From: Poa pratensis
Lineage: Eukaryota; Streptophyta; Magnoliopsida; Poales; Poaceae
Direction of reading: 5' to 3'
Length of the DNA: 64,000 nt
NCBI GenBank assembly: GCA_947311845.1
Contig: CAMZMU010000063.1
Coordinates: forward strand, 54,162,064 to 54,226,063
The position numbers and the translations under genes were made by a program. The first letter of the stretch is position 1. Every line of letters begins with the position of its first letter. Shown here in pieces: positions 22,827 to 32,574 of the stretch. Below the pieces are notes generated by a model. It was not told the origin of the DNA. It did not search any database and saw nothing but the letters and a program-made list of their open reading frames with translations.

Positions 22827-23423
22827 TGGCATGACCTAACATAGAGACCACCACACCTCAAAAAACAAACCATAGAGACCACTAGTAAATGTGAAATTTC
22901 CTGTATAGTACACGTCATAAGGAAATGCATTTACACATTTTCTGTACTTTCTTGCAAACCGACCTTTGCACAAACTTTTGACTGTTATGTTAGCCCATTA
23001 AAATTGCTTCAAACATAATGTAAGTACATATATAATGTGTATCCAGATCAGAAGAAGGAAACACCACATATGGCCATGTCGAACATGTGAATCCAGATTA
23101 GTGTTTGATTTGAGAATTATGCTATGGGACATGCCGTCTGCTTCTTGGATAAAGACAATCGATCCCTGGGGCTTTTATCAGTAACCACCACTACTGCATA
23201 AAGGCTCATCTAAAGCAAGTGATCGCCGAACGGGCTCATCAAAACCATCTTTGATAAAGGCAAGTGCAGATGGCTTCAATATAGAGCTGTAGGGGATCAG
23301 TTTGTAGATAAACCAGCTTTTGTATTGGACTTGAACAAAAAAGTTGTCAATAATAATCACTAATGTCGTGGACAGTTCTTTGTTAGAGACGCCTGCGTAC
23401 ACAAATAGTCCTGCGTACACAAA
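22827..23423. other. Non-coding stretch
   Basis: I see no gene or named repeat. An 18-bp tandem duplication, CTGCGTACACAAATAGTC, lies at about 23393-23428, on the border of the MITE that follows. Confidence 0.5.
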
Positions 23424-23540
23424 TAGTCACTCCGTTCCAAATTAATTTATACAACTTTGTGTAGATATGTATCTAGAGACGTGCACATACATGTGTATCT
23501 AGACAAACAAGTGTCAACTAATTTTGGGCGGAGCGAGTAC
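23424..23540. mobile_element. Stowaway-like MITE
   Basis: The left end has TA then CACTCCGTTCCAAATTA; the right end has TAATTTTGGGCGGAGCGAGTA, an imperfect inverted copy. The middle has the familiar ATGTATCTAGA text on both arms. Size (about 115 bp), TA target and terminal text fit Stowaway, the Tc1/mariner-type MITE of grasses. Confidence 0.7.
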
Positions 23541-23765
23541 AAAGCATGCGAAGATGTGTGAAACCTTGTATCCTAGAAAAAAAGATGTGTGAAACCCAAC
23601 CTTGATGAGTCTCTCCGCTGCGATGTCCCCCTCCTTTCCTTTTTTGCGTAAACTGGCGGGAGCGCTGCCTTTCAAAGGAAGACAAGAATTGTACAAACAA
23701 TTCACTATACCTCTAGCCTCTAGGCTAGGAAAAACCCCGATAAGCCCCTATACTCTCTGACCTTA

Positions 23766-24667
23766 GGGCATCTCCAGCGGGCCGACCCATCCGGCGCCCC
23801 ATGTCGTCCTCTTTTTGTCTGTTTAGGTCGCCAAACGGACCGTTTGAGTCGGCTGTCCGGCCTGTCTGCGCGGTTCGCACAGCGGTGCGACCCATTTTGT
23901 CCACTCAGATTTTTTTTCCCCTTATCTACTGTCTGAAACTGCAACTGTTCTCTGAACTTTGCTGATGGCCGGAGCCCGAGGCGGCCGGGGCTGGGCGCAG
24001 CCGGAGCGGTGTGAGGCGGCCAGGGCTGGAATGGATCACTGGAGCTGGGGGGCGGCGCGGTGGCCCACCGGCGGGAGCGCGGAGGTCCGGCGGCGGGAGC
24101 GCGGAGGCGGCGAATCTAGCGGCGAGGGAGCGCGCCGGCGTCGGGGAGACCAGGCGCGGGGCGGGGAACGCGGCGAGGCTGGCCCAAAATCCTACGGCCG
24201 CCGTCCAGGAGCACAGCTCCGGCCCGAACCGCGGCAGTGTGGGGAGGCGGGGAGGCGGGCGGCGGCGGGAAGGCGGGGAGGCGGGGAGGTGGGGCGGCGG
24301 CGGGAAGGCAGGGAGGTGGGCGGCGGCCGAGCGGCTCGGCGTGGAGGCGGGGGAGCGAGGCGGCGGAGCAGCGGCCCGGAAGCAAGGTCGAGGTGCTCTG
24401 CCGGCGTGGGACTTGGCTGCATCGTGGTGAAGGAGTGGGATTTGTCTATGACATGTGGGCCTGGGCAGCACACGGGAGGACAGCCAGCGCGTCCTCCCCT
24501 GTCCGTCCCGACGCATCGGCGACCCAAATTTGGGTCGCCGATGCGTCGGGACGGACAGGTTCGTCCGTTTGGGTCGCACCGCTGGACGACCGCGCGGGCC
24601 AAAATCGGTCCGCCCGGACCGATTCGGACAGGGCAGGACAGGATGCGTCCTGCCGCTGGAGATGCCC
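23766..24667. mobile_element. PIF/Harbinger-like element with palindrome
   Basis: Both ends read GGGCATCTCCAGCGG inward, and TTA duplications lie at 23763-23765 and 24668-24670. Size is 902 bp. The interior is very GC-rich. Long open frames on both strands there look like by-products of base composition; I recognise no transposase. Subterminal text such as CAAACGGACCGTTTG and GTCCGTTTGGGTCG recurs near both ends and could be binding sites. A perfect 62-bp palindrome lies at 24498-24559. Confidence 0.72.
24498..24559. repeat. Perfect 62-bp palindrome
   Basis: Each arm is 31 bp with no spacer. The left arm starts CCTGTCCGTCCCGACGCATC and the centre is CCCAAATTTGGG between 24528 and 24529. Every base of one arm pairs with the other. 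Confidence 0.93.
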
Positions 24668-24670
24668 TTA

Positions 24671-25437
24671 GATCAATTTTCACTGTATTGTGACCGGCTG
24701 TGGCGCAATTTGACCAATGAATTAAAACCATATAAAATCTCTTTTGGAAATGTTTCAACTGAAAGAACCCCTAATGTGACACAACATTTGTCATTTTTTT
24801 TAGCTCTCCTATGTTTGAACCATGTCTGACCTGGATTACCGTGGTTTCCAAGATCTAAACCACTCTCTTCAAGGCAGCAGAATCCAAAAAAAAAAGCAGG
24901 GTCTGAATCTATCCGGGTGCACGTCACAACACTGCCGTGTGGGTAAGTTAGCATATCCGGTGGAAACTGTGTTACGCTAAAAACTAAGTGAATGGAGTAG
25001 CATGTTCCAAAGTTTCTGAAAAATATGAAAAAAAATACAGTCTATTGGTATAGGTTTGTTCTATAAACTTCTAGCTTGTTAGTTTAAATCAAAATAGTTT
25101 GGGAGGTATGGCAAAATTAATTCAACAATGAATAGAGTCAAGCACTCAAGCGGCACAGAATTACCATTCATGCATGTTTTATCTTTTTCTTATCTCCTAA
25201 ATTAGTAGTTCTGTTTTGAGATTAATTTAGAACTTTGAAAAGTGATTTTCGCAAAGTTTTGTCGTAACTTGATTTTCACAGGATATTTCTCCATACCACG
25301 AGACAAGGTGCGTGGAACCACGATTGCGTACGTACACAGCCTACCGAAATGGGCAACACACAGATTGCACCGGAGAGGGACGATGTAGTGTTCCGTGTCC
25401 GTACTTTTTTTTTGCATGGTTCCGTGTCCGTACTTGC
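24671..25437. other. Non-coding stretch with a tiny insertion scar
   Basis: I see no gene. At 25390-25435 a 17-bp direct repeat, GTTCCGTGTCCGTACTT, flanks a 12-bp insert (25407-25418) that reads CATGC plus an A-run on the minus strand. This is the form of an extremely short retroposition event. Confidence 0.5.
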
Positions 25438-25450
25438 AAATGTTAGGATG

Positions 25451-26826
25451 ATCTCCTTGCAAAGAGCCCGACCTCCCGAGTCGCTCCCGCGAGCGGCCGG
25501 GAGGAAACCCTAGGCGCCGCCGCTGGGGGTTGCCCTCCTCGTCCCCTCCCTCCCGCCGCCGCCGGAGGGCGTCACCGGGCAAAGCTCGGGCGGCGTCGGC
25601 GGCGGGGGGGTCATCTCCTCTCGTCCTTGGAACGCGGCGCGGGGCGTGCTTCTTCGACGAGATCCGGCGGTTGCGCGGCCGGGGCTGGCCTGAGCGGCGG
25701 CGGCGACGCCGGCTCGCGGCTCAGCGTCTGGGCGTGGAGGCGGGGGTGAGCGTGGAGTGGAGGTGCCTGCAGCTGAGGAGCGCGAGGCAGCGCGGAGTTG
25801 GAAGCCGGGGCGGCGGCCCCGGGACCCCTTTGGTGACGGCGGAGGGCGCGGCGGCCGTGCGGGCGGCGCGGCGGCCAGATCTGGGAGCCCAAGTCCCGCT
25901 CCGGCCTGCCCCTGCCCGGAGTCCTGCCCGGCGGCGCGGCGCTCCCTCCTTGTGGCTTTTGGCGACGTCGGCGGTGCTCTGTGGTTGGTGTGGTCGGTTG
26001 GGGGCAGGATGCGGCTCGGCTTCTCTCCTCCGCGCGGTGCGGTTGGCGGCGGCGGTGTCCGCGGGGCTCTACGATCTTGTGGTGGTGGTGAGGGCTGGTG
26101 GTCCGGCGTGACGTGGCGCCGGCGTCGCGCAGGAGGTGCATGGACCGGTTGGTTGGCAGGCCGGCGGGGTGGGGGTCTCCCCCATCTTCTCCGGTAGCGT
26201 GGGAGGGCGGATGCCGGGTTTCTCCGAGCGAAAGGTGACGGCGCGTCGTCTGTGGACGTCGCTCTCCTCTTGGGGGCTGTCGTGGAGCACCCGGCCTCCT
26301 CCGTTCCCGGGTCTCTTTCTTCGGGTGAAAGCCTAGCCCCTGCGGCGCAGGGGCAGACGACGGCGTCGATCCGCGTCGCTTACCCTCTTGGGGGCGTCGT
26401 CTTGAAGTTTGGTTTCCCCAGCGTGCCTTCCCGGGCCTGGTCTTGCGCGGCATCGCGGTGGGTGGCCGGCGATGCGAGAGATCCGTGTGGCGGCTTGCGT
26501 GGCAACGTTGACGATGCGAGCGATGGTTCGGTGGAGGCAAGACTTTGTTTAATGCTACGGCTCCGGTGCGTCCGAAGATTTTCTTCGGCGAGGGTCTTGT
26601 CTTCTGCTCTCCGATGCTCGGCATTAGAGTCGGAGCTGCCGGCTGTTGCGCAAGGAGCCACTTGTTTGGCATAGGCCGACTTCTGTGGGTAGCCAGGGTG
26701 GTTCTGTGTGCTTCGAGAGAGCTTGTGACGGTTTTCGGCTGGTTTCCCGCTAATAAACTGGCCAAACTCTATGTTTCTTCTCTATTAATGAAAGCGGCAA
26801 CTCTTTTGCCTTGTTTCAAAAAAAAA
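25451..26826 (+). mobile_element. Poly(A) retroposon, LINE-mobilised, 1.4 kb
   Basis: A direct repeat ATGTTAGGATG flanks it at 25440-25450 and 26827-26837, and it ends in an A-run after CTTTTGCCTTGTTTC. These are marks of target-primed reverse transcription. The body is GC-rich, begins like a 5' leader (CCCGAGTCGCTCCCGCGAGC) and codes for no reverse transcriptase. It may be an internally deleted LINE or another non-autonomous retroposon. Long open frames on both strands (for example 25611-26765 minus) are probably composition effects. The 3' part from 26161 recurs at 57182-57845. Confidence 0.7.
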
Positions 26827-26868
26827 ATGTTAGGATGCATGTGATGATGTTTGTTTCATCAGGTACTC

Positions 26869-26916
26869 AACTAGTACGTACTAATATCTGTCAAAAAAAA
26901 ACTAGTACGTACTAAT
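26869..26916 (+). repeat. Micro-retroposition scar
   Basis: A 17-bp direct repeat, AACTAGTACGTACTAAT, at 26869-26885 and 26900-26916 surrounds a 14-bp insert ATCTGTC plus A-run. It looks like a target duplication around an almost fully truncated LINE insertion. The same scar is present in the second copy near 57887-57936. Confidence 0.5.
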
Positions 26917-27249
26917 AATCCAAGAACCGTGACTGCAATTTTTAGGCTACTCCTGGCGGATAACCTAATTGGCAAATGCTTGTTTCCTATATTGTTGAAT
27001 TGCATGATGTAATGGACCCACTGATTTTATACTAGTAAGATTTTAATTTTTGCACGATATGACTTGCATGATGTGATATTTACTTTTCTTACTATATTCA
27101 TTTATCCTTGTGTGGTTCTATTTCTGAGTAGAAAGAGCGCCAGAAAAATAAGAGACAACGGAACTGAATACCGTGTGTAGCACCAGGTGTTGACCTAGCA
27201 AAGTTTCTCAAGTTTTTTCAGTACTGTCCCGCTCTCAAGTAACAGCTCC

Positions 27250-27445
27250 GGCAAAATTCACTGTTCTGACCCTGACACGAAAGTTCAGCACAAAATGAAC
27301 CAACTTTGAAAATTTAGCCGGATCTGACCCTTTTTCGTACCGCTCAACATACTGGCGGTAGACTACACGGGGTACCGCCAAAGACCCTAGCGGTACGGAT
27401 CCTGGTCCACGGTCCGCTCGGGCCGGTTGACTGAGCTGACGTGGC
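27250..27445. repeat. Left terminal inverted repeat of MULE 3
   Basis: It begins GGCAAAATTCACTGTTCTGA and pairs with 32057-32252 over 196 bp, with one difference at the ninth base. It contains GGCGGTA and TACCGCC motifs that continue inward past its end. Confidence 0.92.
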
Positions 27446-27542
27446 GATACCGCCGATGTCAGAGGCGGTAGACTTGTAGGGATACCGCCAGGTAAGCCGG
27501 CGGTACACTTCATCACGGTACCGCCGATACATCTGGCGGTAC
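27350..27542. promoter_or_regulatory. Subterminal GGCGGTA/TACCGCC motif cluster, left
   Basis: GGCGGTA or its complement occurs at 27354, 27373, 27448, 27464, 27483, 27499, 27519 and 27535, in alternating orientation. A matching cluster lies at 31994-32052 and in the right repeat. Repeated subterminal motifs of this kind commonly bind transposases; that role is inferred here. Confidence 0.5.
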
Positions 27543-27559
27543 GCGTTGGAGACAGTTAA

Positions 27560-28046
27560 ATGGCTCGAGCACCCCCAGCCTCTCATTCATCCTCACTTAG
27601 CTCTCACCCCAGCTGCTGCCCGAGCTGCTGCCCTCTTCCCCTCTCTCCTCCACACTCAAATCTCTCTCAAATCCCTCCAAATCGGAGGGCATAGCTCGTG
27701 GAATCGGGCCATCTCCTTCCTCTGAGGTAGTCCCTCTCAGATCTCTCGCTTTTTGTTGGTTGGATTTGTGTTACTTTGTGGCATTGTTTAGTTTGAGGCA
27801 AACCCTAGATTTGTTGATTTGTCCTAAATCTATTATTTGAATTGGTGCATTGCGGGTTATATGTTGTTTGTGACGTGTAGAAATCATTGTGGTTAGATAG
27901 ATTCATGTGTTTTCCTTACCTAGAATTATGGTTGAGTCTAGGGTTTGAGGTAGTGGTTAGCACACATGTATAATTTAGATTATTGTGGTGTGTTTGCTAT
28001 TACACATCAATGTGATACATTTGTGTGTCTTGTCATTTAATTATAG
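27560..28046 (+). promoter_or_regulatory. Transposase leader with likely 5' UTR intron
   Basis: A CT-rich leader (CCTCACTTAGCTCTCACC onward) is followed by a probable donor in GAGGTAGTCCC near 27725. T-rich text then runs up to TTTAATTATAG directly before the transposase ATG at 28047. A leader intron ending exactly at the start codon is the simplest reading. Confidence 0.45.
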
Positions 28047-30542
28047 ATGGCAAGAATCGTGAATGTCCATCATGTTGACAAAGAAGCATTTTTTAGTAAC
28101 AATGAAGAAGAGATTGTTGACAATGGAGAAAAAGTTATGGTATTTGCCAATAGTCCAACATATGCCGAGGTTGTTGCAAGAGTACGGGAAGTTTTTGAAT
28201 GGATGGATCCTAGGGAGAAGGTTGAACTAGATGGAAGGTATTTTGTTGGATCGGGACATCGTCCGCGAAAGAAGAAAATACCTATCACATGCGAGTTAGA
28301 TTGGGGGGCATACAAAGAGGTTGTGGCGGCTTCCAAAGACAAGTCGCTCGAGTTATTTGCTACCAAGGTTGGCGGTGATCGGTTGCATTTTGACTTGAAC
28401 CGGTGTGCCTCCCCCACACATGATGCAATGACCCCCACTCGAAATGTGTCACTTGATGATGCGGTCGAGTTGAATACTATGAGCCAACCTCCTTTGAGCC
28501 AACAATTTGACTTGGAGATGAATGATGGCGACCAAGTCGATGAACAAGAACAATATGTCAATGTGGATCATGGTTATGGCTTTGGCATTGAGGATGAAGA
28601 TAGGGAGCAAGGAGACATGGAGGGTGATGTGTCCGAGTGGGAGGACGAGTATCATGACATTTATATTGGAGATGTAGAGGCACAAGTCGAACAGGATGGC
28701 ATTGACCGTGACACCTTCTATCGCCGTTGCTATGCCTCCGACTCGGAGGACGAGGGCCCTGAAGAAGTGGACGAAGATGGGTTCACGGCGAGAGAAGCCC
28801 AAGCCTTTTTAAAAGTGGTAGGCCGGGATCACCGAATTCCATTATTTCGTGATCTCACGCTTGCCGATAAGGCTATGGTGGATGGTGGCAAGTATAAAGA
28901 TCTAGAAGCAACACCAAGCACAACTCAAGATGACGATGACAACAATTCTCGCATAAAGAAAGGTTTGAAGTTTCCGGACTTGGTAGAATTGCAAATGTGG
29001 CTTAGGGAATATGCGGTGAAGCACCATAGGCCATTCATAGTGAAGCACTCGGACGAGAAGCATCGATACACCGTGATTTGCGACCAAAAAGGATGCCCAT
29101 GGGTAGTCCGTGCAAGACCAAACCGCCACGGGCAATGGAAGATAACAAGTTGTGAAGCCCATCACATGTGCAAGAAACGGGGCCGGAATCCATCCACAAA
29201 GCACCGTCAACTCACCTCCGACTTCATCGCATACAAATTCATCAATAGTATAAAGAATGAACCAACCATTAAACCGAGGTTTTTGATGGGTCTTGTAAAG
29301 GAATTCTTTGGATACAACATCGAATATGGGAAGGCATGGAAGGCCAAGCATGCCGCATTTAAGATGTTGTATGGTGGATGGAAAGAAGCGTACAACCGCC
29401 TCCCGAGGTTGTTGGGAGGGATGGCCTATAGAAACCCGGGCATGTTTTACGCGGTTGAACATGTTGATGGAGTGTTCCGCCGTGCCTTTTGGACCTTCGA
29501 CCAATGCATTCGGGCATTTCACCATTGTAGACCGGTTGTATCAATAGATGGTACATTTTTAACCGGCAAGTACAAGGGGTCGATGTTGACTGCAATCGCG
29601 CACGACTCCGGTGACCGGGTGTTACCTGTGGCCTTTGCTTTGGTGTCTGGAGAGAACAATGACAATTGGGAATGGTTCATGAATCATGTGAGGACTAAGG
29701 TGTTCTCTCCTACTAGAGAGGTATGCATCATATCGGATCGACACCAAGGTATACTCAATGCCATGGAGATTGAAATTCCGGGGCATGCACGGCTCCACCA
29801 CCGATGGTGCATGAGGCATTTCGTCGCAAATTTTTATAGGGCTTGCAAGAATAAAGAATTGGCTGACGATCTAACAGATGTTTGTGTGGCATTCACCAAC
29901 CGGTCTTTCACAAGACGGTTTGACAAGCTCCTTGCCGCGTCTAATGCCGGGGGTAAAGAGTTCTTGAGGAGGTATTTGGGAGACAGGCACAAGTGGTCAA
30001 GGGCCCATGATCATGGAGGTAGAAGATATGGTGACATGACAAGCAACATGGCGGAATGTTTTAACAATGTTCTAAAAGGTGTGCGTGCACTGCCTGTTAC
30101 GGCCATTGCGGAATATACCTTCGAGAAGTTATGCGCTTATTTCCAGAAACATTCCATAGAGACGGATATATTGATAGATGAAGGGAAATTGTATCCTCCT
30201 AAAGTAGAAGAATGGATGGAGCTGCAAAATAGCAAGTCCGAGAGACAACAAGCGTATTGCTATGACAACAACGAGTGGATTTACCAAGTCAACGAGCCCG
30301 GTGGGACAACAAAAGATGGCGTGCAATTTGGAGGTCGTGCATTCAAGGTTAAGCTAAAGACACGTGAGTGCTCTTGCGAGAGGCCCAAGTTGCTGCACTT
30401 ACCTTGCTCACACTTGATTACGGCGGCAAACATAAGATCTGTTGATCTTTGTCATCCGGATACGGTAAGGATGAACGAGCACTCGTTGGAGAGGGTGGCC
30501 CAAACTGTCGAAGCCACGAATACGAGACACCCGCTGACCTAG
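28047..30542 (+). CDS. MULE transposase (MURA-like), 831 residues
   Basis: The protein cuts and joins the element's ends in the nucleus. An acidic N-terminal region precedes a MuDR-type DNA-binding domain (about residues 308-372; FPDLVELQMWLREYAVKHHR, with Cys/His residues in VICDQKGCPW and CEAHHMC). The MULE catalytic domain follows. Its DDE acids appear to be Asp501 (VSIDGTFL), Asp564 (ISDRHQGI) and Glu670 (MAECFNNVLK). A SWIM zinc finger has C775-X-C777-X9-C787-X-H789. The frame is open throughout. After NEHSLE (about residue 810) the last 20 residues no longer look like a MURA tail but run antisense through the neighbouring plant-mobile-domain gene. The natural C-terminus therefore seems to be lost by an internal deletion. 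The core could still be active. Confidence 0.93.
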   Translation: MARIVNVHHVDKEAFFSNNEEEIVDNGEKVMVFANSPTYAEVVARVREVFEWMDPREKVELDGRYFVGSGHRPRKKKIPITCELDWGAYKEVVAASKDKSLELFATKVGGDRLHFDLNRCASPTHDAMTPTRNVSLDDAVELNTMSQPPLSQQFDLEMNDGDQVDEQEQYVNVDHGYGFGIEDEDREQGDMEGDVSEWEDEYHDIYIGDVEAQVEQDGIDRDTFYRRCYASDSEDEGPEEVDEDGFTAREAQAFLKVVGRDHRIPLFRDLTLADKAMVDGGKYKDLEATPSTTQDDDDNNSRIKKGLKFPDLVELQMWLREYAVKHHRPFIVKHSDEKHRYTVICDQKGCPWVVRARPNRHGQWKITSCEAHHMCKKRGRNPSTKHRQLTSDFIAYKFINSIKNEPTIKPRFLMGLVKEFFGYNIEYGKAWKAKHAAFKMLYGGWKEAYNRLPRLLGGMAYRNPGMFYAVEHVDGVFRRAFWTFDQCIRAFHHCRPVVSIDGTFLTGKYKGSMLTAIAHDSGDRVLPVAFALVSGENNDNWEWFMNHVRTKVFSPTREVCIISDRHQGILNAMEIEIPGHARLHHRWCMRHFVANFYRACKNKELADDLTDVCVAFTNRSFTRRFDKLLAASNAGGKEFLRRYLGDRHKWSRAHDHGGRRYGDMTSNMAECFNNVLKGVRALPVTAIAEYTFEKLCAYFQKHSIETDILIDEGKLYPPKVEEWMELQNSKSERQQAYCYDNNEWIYQVNEPGGTTKDGVQFGGRAFKVKLKTRECSCERPKLLHLPCSHLITAANIRSVDLCHPDTVRMNEHSLERVAQTVEATNTRHPLT

Positions 30543-31084
30543 TATCTTTCACTCCTTCCGGCGGCACCGGTGGTAATCTGCCGGTGAGACCAAGAACCCG
30601 CTGGCGCCACCCGACAAGATCCACCCTCCCAGTCAGAGCGTCTCCGTCGATCGGAAGAGCCGTGATCATGGCAAAATCCTCAAGAGTGACCGTCATCTCT
30701 CCACATGGCAAATGGAAACTGTGGGTCTCGGGCCTCCAACGATCAATAAGGGCGGTAATGGCCGTGTGGTTGAACGCCGGCGGCTTACGCTTGAACTGAA
30801 GGACAAATGGGAGAAGACCAGCCGCCTCAAAGTATGGCTCGTACCGAACATCGTACGGCATGTCCTCCGCACTATGGCCCCTCATGCGCATAGGACCGAT
30901 AGGCTGCGAAAGAAACAAACATGATGTGGTCACTATCTTTGTAATTGCAACAAAAAAAATGGAGAACATTAAGCCATACCTTCTCAGCTAAGTCCATATC
31001 TCCCCTCTCGATTAGCCGGGCACGATGTTCCCTGTCGTACACCAAATCAAGCCCGGGGTAATAACGTTCCGGCGGGTCATCCAT
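30490..31084 (-). CDS. Plant mobile domain protein (PMD/MAIN-like), truncated, two exons
   Basis: Exon 1 (31084-30980) encodes MDDPPERYYPGLDLVYDREH and ends at AAG|GTATGG. A 76-nt intron (30979-30904) ends TTTCGCAG. Exon 2 starts PIGPMRMRGHSAE and contains the plant mobile domain: YEPYFEAAGLLPFV, AITALIDRWRPETHSFHLP, GEMTVTLEDFAMITALPIDG. The phase is kept across the intron. This domain (PF10536) is found in plant MAIN/MAIL proteins and in many transposons. Homology stops at about SYSWLRQFG near 30495; the open frame continues to 30418 only as antisense of the transposase end. Most of the C-terminal half is missing. The gene is read from the right terminal repeat and converges on the transposase gene. 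Confidence 0.82.
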
Positions 31085-31179
31085 CCTAATGCAAAACATA
31101 ATTTCAAATGACCATAAAAATTTGAGAACACAAATATCTACATACACTAAAAAAATTGCTCATGAATCTAGATCAAATA

Positions 31180-31320
31180 AGACATCATCTATAGCAAATC
31201 ATCTAGATTCGGCATCATCTAGAAAATTAGGCATCATCTAGAGCAAATATACCATCTAGGGTTCGAACAAACCATCTAGAGCAAAGAGATCATCTAGGGT
31301 TTCAACAAATCATCTACTTT
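31180..31320 (-). repeat. CATCTAG-rich degenerate minisatellite
   Basis: CATCTAG or CATCTA recurs about eight times in 140 bp with AGCAAAT and GGGTT spacers. It lies in the upstream part of the plant-mobile-domain gene. Confidence 0.6.
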
Positions 31321-31675
31321 TGGCCAAATTTATGGACGAAAACAATTTGGCTCGATGCCACAATCCATCCATACACACATCCATATACATATGTATAAAT
31401 CACTATGCATCCTTCCATGTTCCATGTACAAATTATTTCACAAATCATATTCATACGTACACATAAATCATACACAAAAAGTGCCACCCCACAAGTCAAC
31501 CTAACATACTTATTTACTACTCACCACAAACAACTAAGCAAACCTAAGTAGAAATTACATTGCAACATATATCCATGGTGGAATTAGCATCTATGAACTA
31601 GGGTTTCAAAACAACACAAATCGGATTAAATACATGGTGGAATTGAGAGGGGTGAGTGAGATTTACCTGTACGCC

Positions 31676-31980
31676 GCCGCCGCGCCGCCGATGCGCCGCC
31701 GCCGCCGGTGGAACTGCGAGGGATGAGGCGGAGACGATGCGCCGCCGCCGCCGCCCTGTTCTTCGTGTTTGGGCTCGGGTGGAGAAATGAGGAAACGGTG
31801 GGGAACGGGCTGGGCTGGGCTGAGGTCGCCGCCGCGCCGCCGATGCGCCGCCGCCGCCGGTGGAACTGCGAGGGATGAGGCGGAGACGATGCGCCGCCGC
31901 CGCCGCCCTGTTCTTCGTGTTCGGGCTCGGGTGGAGAAGTGAGGAAACGGTGGGGAACGGGCTGGGCTGGGCTGAGGTTA
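31676..31980. repeat. Tandem 152-bp duplication in MULE 3
   Basis: The unit containing ATGCGCCGCCGCCGCCGGTG begins at 31691 and again at 31843. The copies are nearly identical and include the GCTGGGCTGGGCTGAGGT end. It lies just inside the right terminal repeat, where the leader of the plant-mobile-domain gene would be. Confidence 0.85.
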
Positions 31981-32056
31981 AGTTCCCAGTCTGTACCGCC
32001 GTCTATCCGGGCGGTACGGTGCTTAGCGGTACCGCCGACGTACCAGGCGGTATCAC

Positions 32057-32252
32057 GCCACGTCAGCTCAGTCAACCGGCCCGAGCGGACCGTGGACCAG
32101 GATCCGTACCGCTAGGGTCTTTGGCGGTACCCCGTGTAGTCTACCGCCAGTATGTTGAGCGGTACGAAAAAGGGTCAGATCCGGCTAAATTTTCAAAGTT
32201 GGTTCATTTTGTGCTGAACTTTCGTGTCAGGGTCAGAACAGTGGATTTTGCC
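32057..32252. repeat. Right terminal inverted repeat of MULE 3
   Basis: The reverse complement begins GGCAAAATCCACTGTTCTGA and matches 27250-27445. It is followed by the target duplication AACAGCTCC. Confidence 0.92.
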
Positions 32253-32574
32253 AACAGCTCCTCGTGAACCGCGGGGTCACCGCACATGCTGCCGGGCCAG
32301 TGAATTCATTCAGTGTGCCAAGCCTCTCTCTCTTATTTATTTTTACCTTTCACCTTGTACATTTCACATCTTTCACCTCAACAAACGCCCTACTCTCACA
32401 CACCAAAAGAATCTTCTGCAGCCGCAGAGCCACTCACGAGAGTTTGCCTTCAGTACCAACCAATAACCATGCACACTTCTCATTGTGCTTTATTATGGGC
32501 ATGTTGCATACAGGTAAGGAAATGATTTTTTCCTACTGAACTTGGACATCTCCAAGGACCTTTAGAGCATACCC

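Larger units (their letters stand above)
27250..32252. mobile_element. Mutator-like element with transposase and plant-mobile-domain gene (MULE 3)
   Basis: The element is 5003 bp. A 9-bp target duplication, AACAGCTCC, lies at 27241-27249 and 32253-32261. The duplicated locus at 58262-58270 has a single AACAGCTCC with no insert, which proves both borders. Terminal inverted repeats are 196 bp and differ, as far as I can see, by one base. The left half encodes a 831-residue transposase on plus; the right half encodes a spliced plant-mobile-domain protein on minus, so the two genes converge. This mirrors the two-gene layout of maize MuDR, with a different second gene. The near-perfect repeats and open transposase frame suggest recent activity. 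Confidence 0.93.

Noticed and set aside
23926..24758. Long open frames on both strands in the Harbinger-like element
   Set aside because: Low-complexity Gly/Arg and Pro/Ala text in several frames together; no transposase motifs.
25611..26765. 384-residue minus-strand open frame in the poly(A) retroposon
   Set aside because: Pro/Arg-rich, no domain, and opposite to the poly(A) orientation.
27350..27545. GGCGGTA repeats considered as a CRISPR-like array
   Set aside because: Units are only 7 bp, alternate in orientation and lie in transposon ends of a plant genome.
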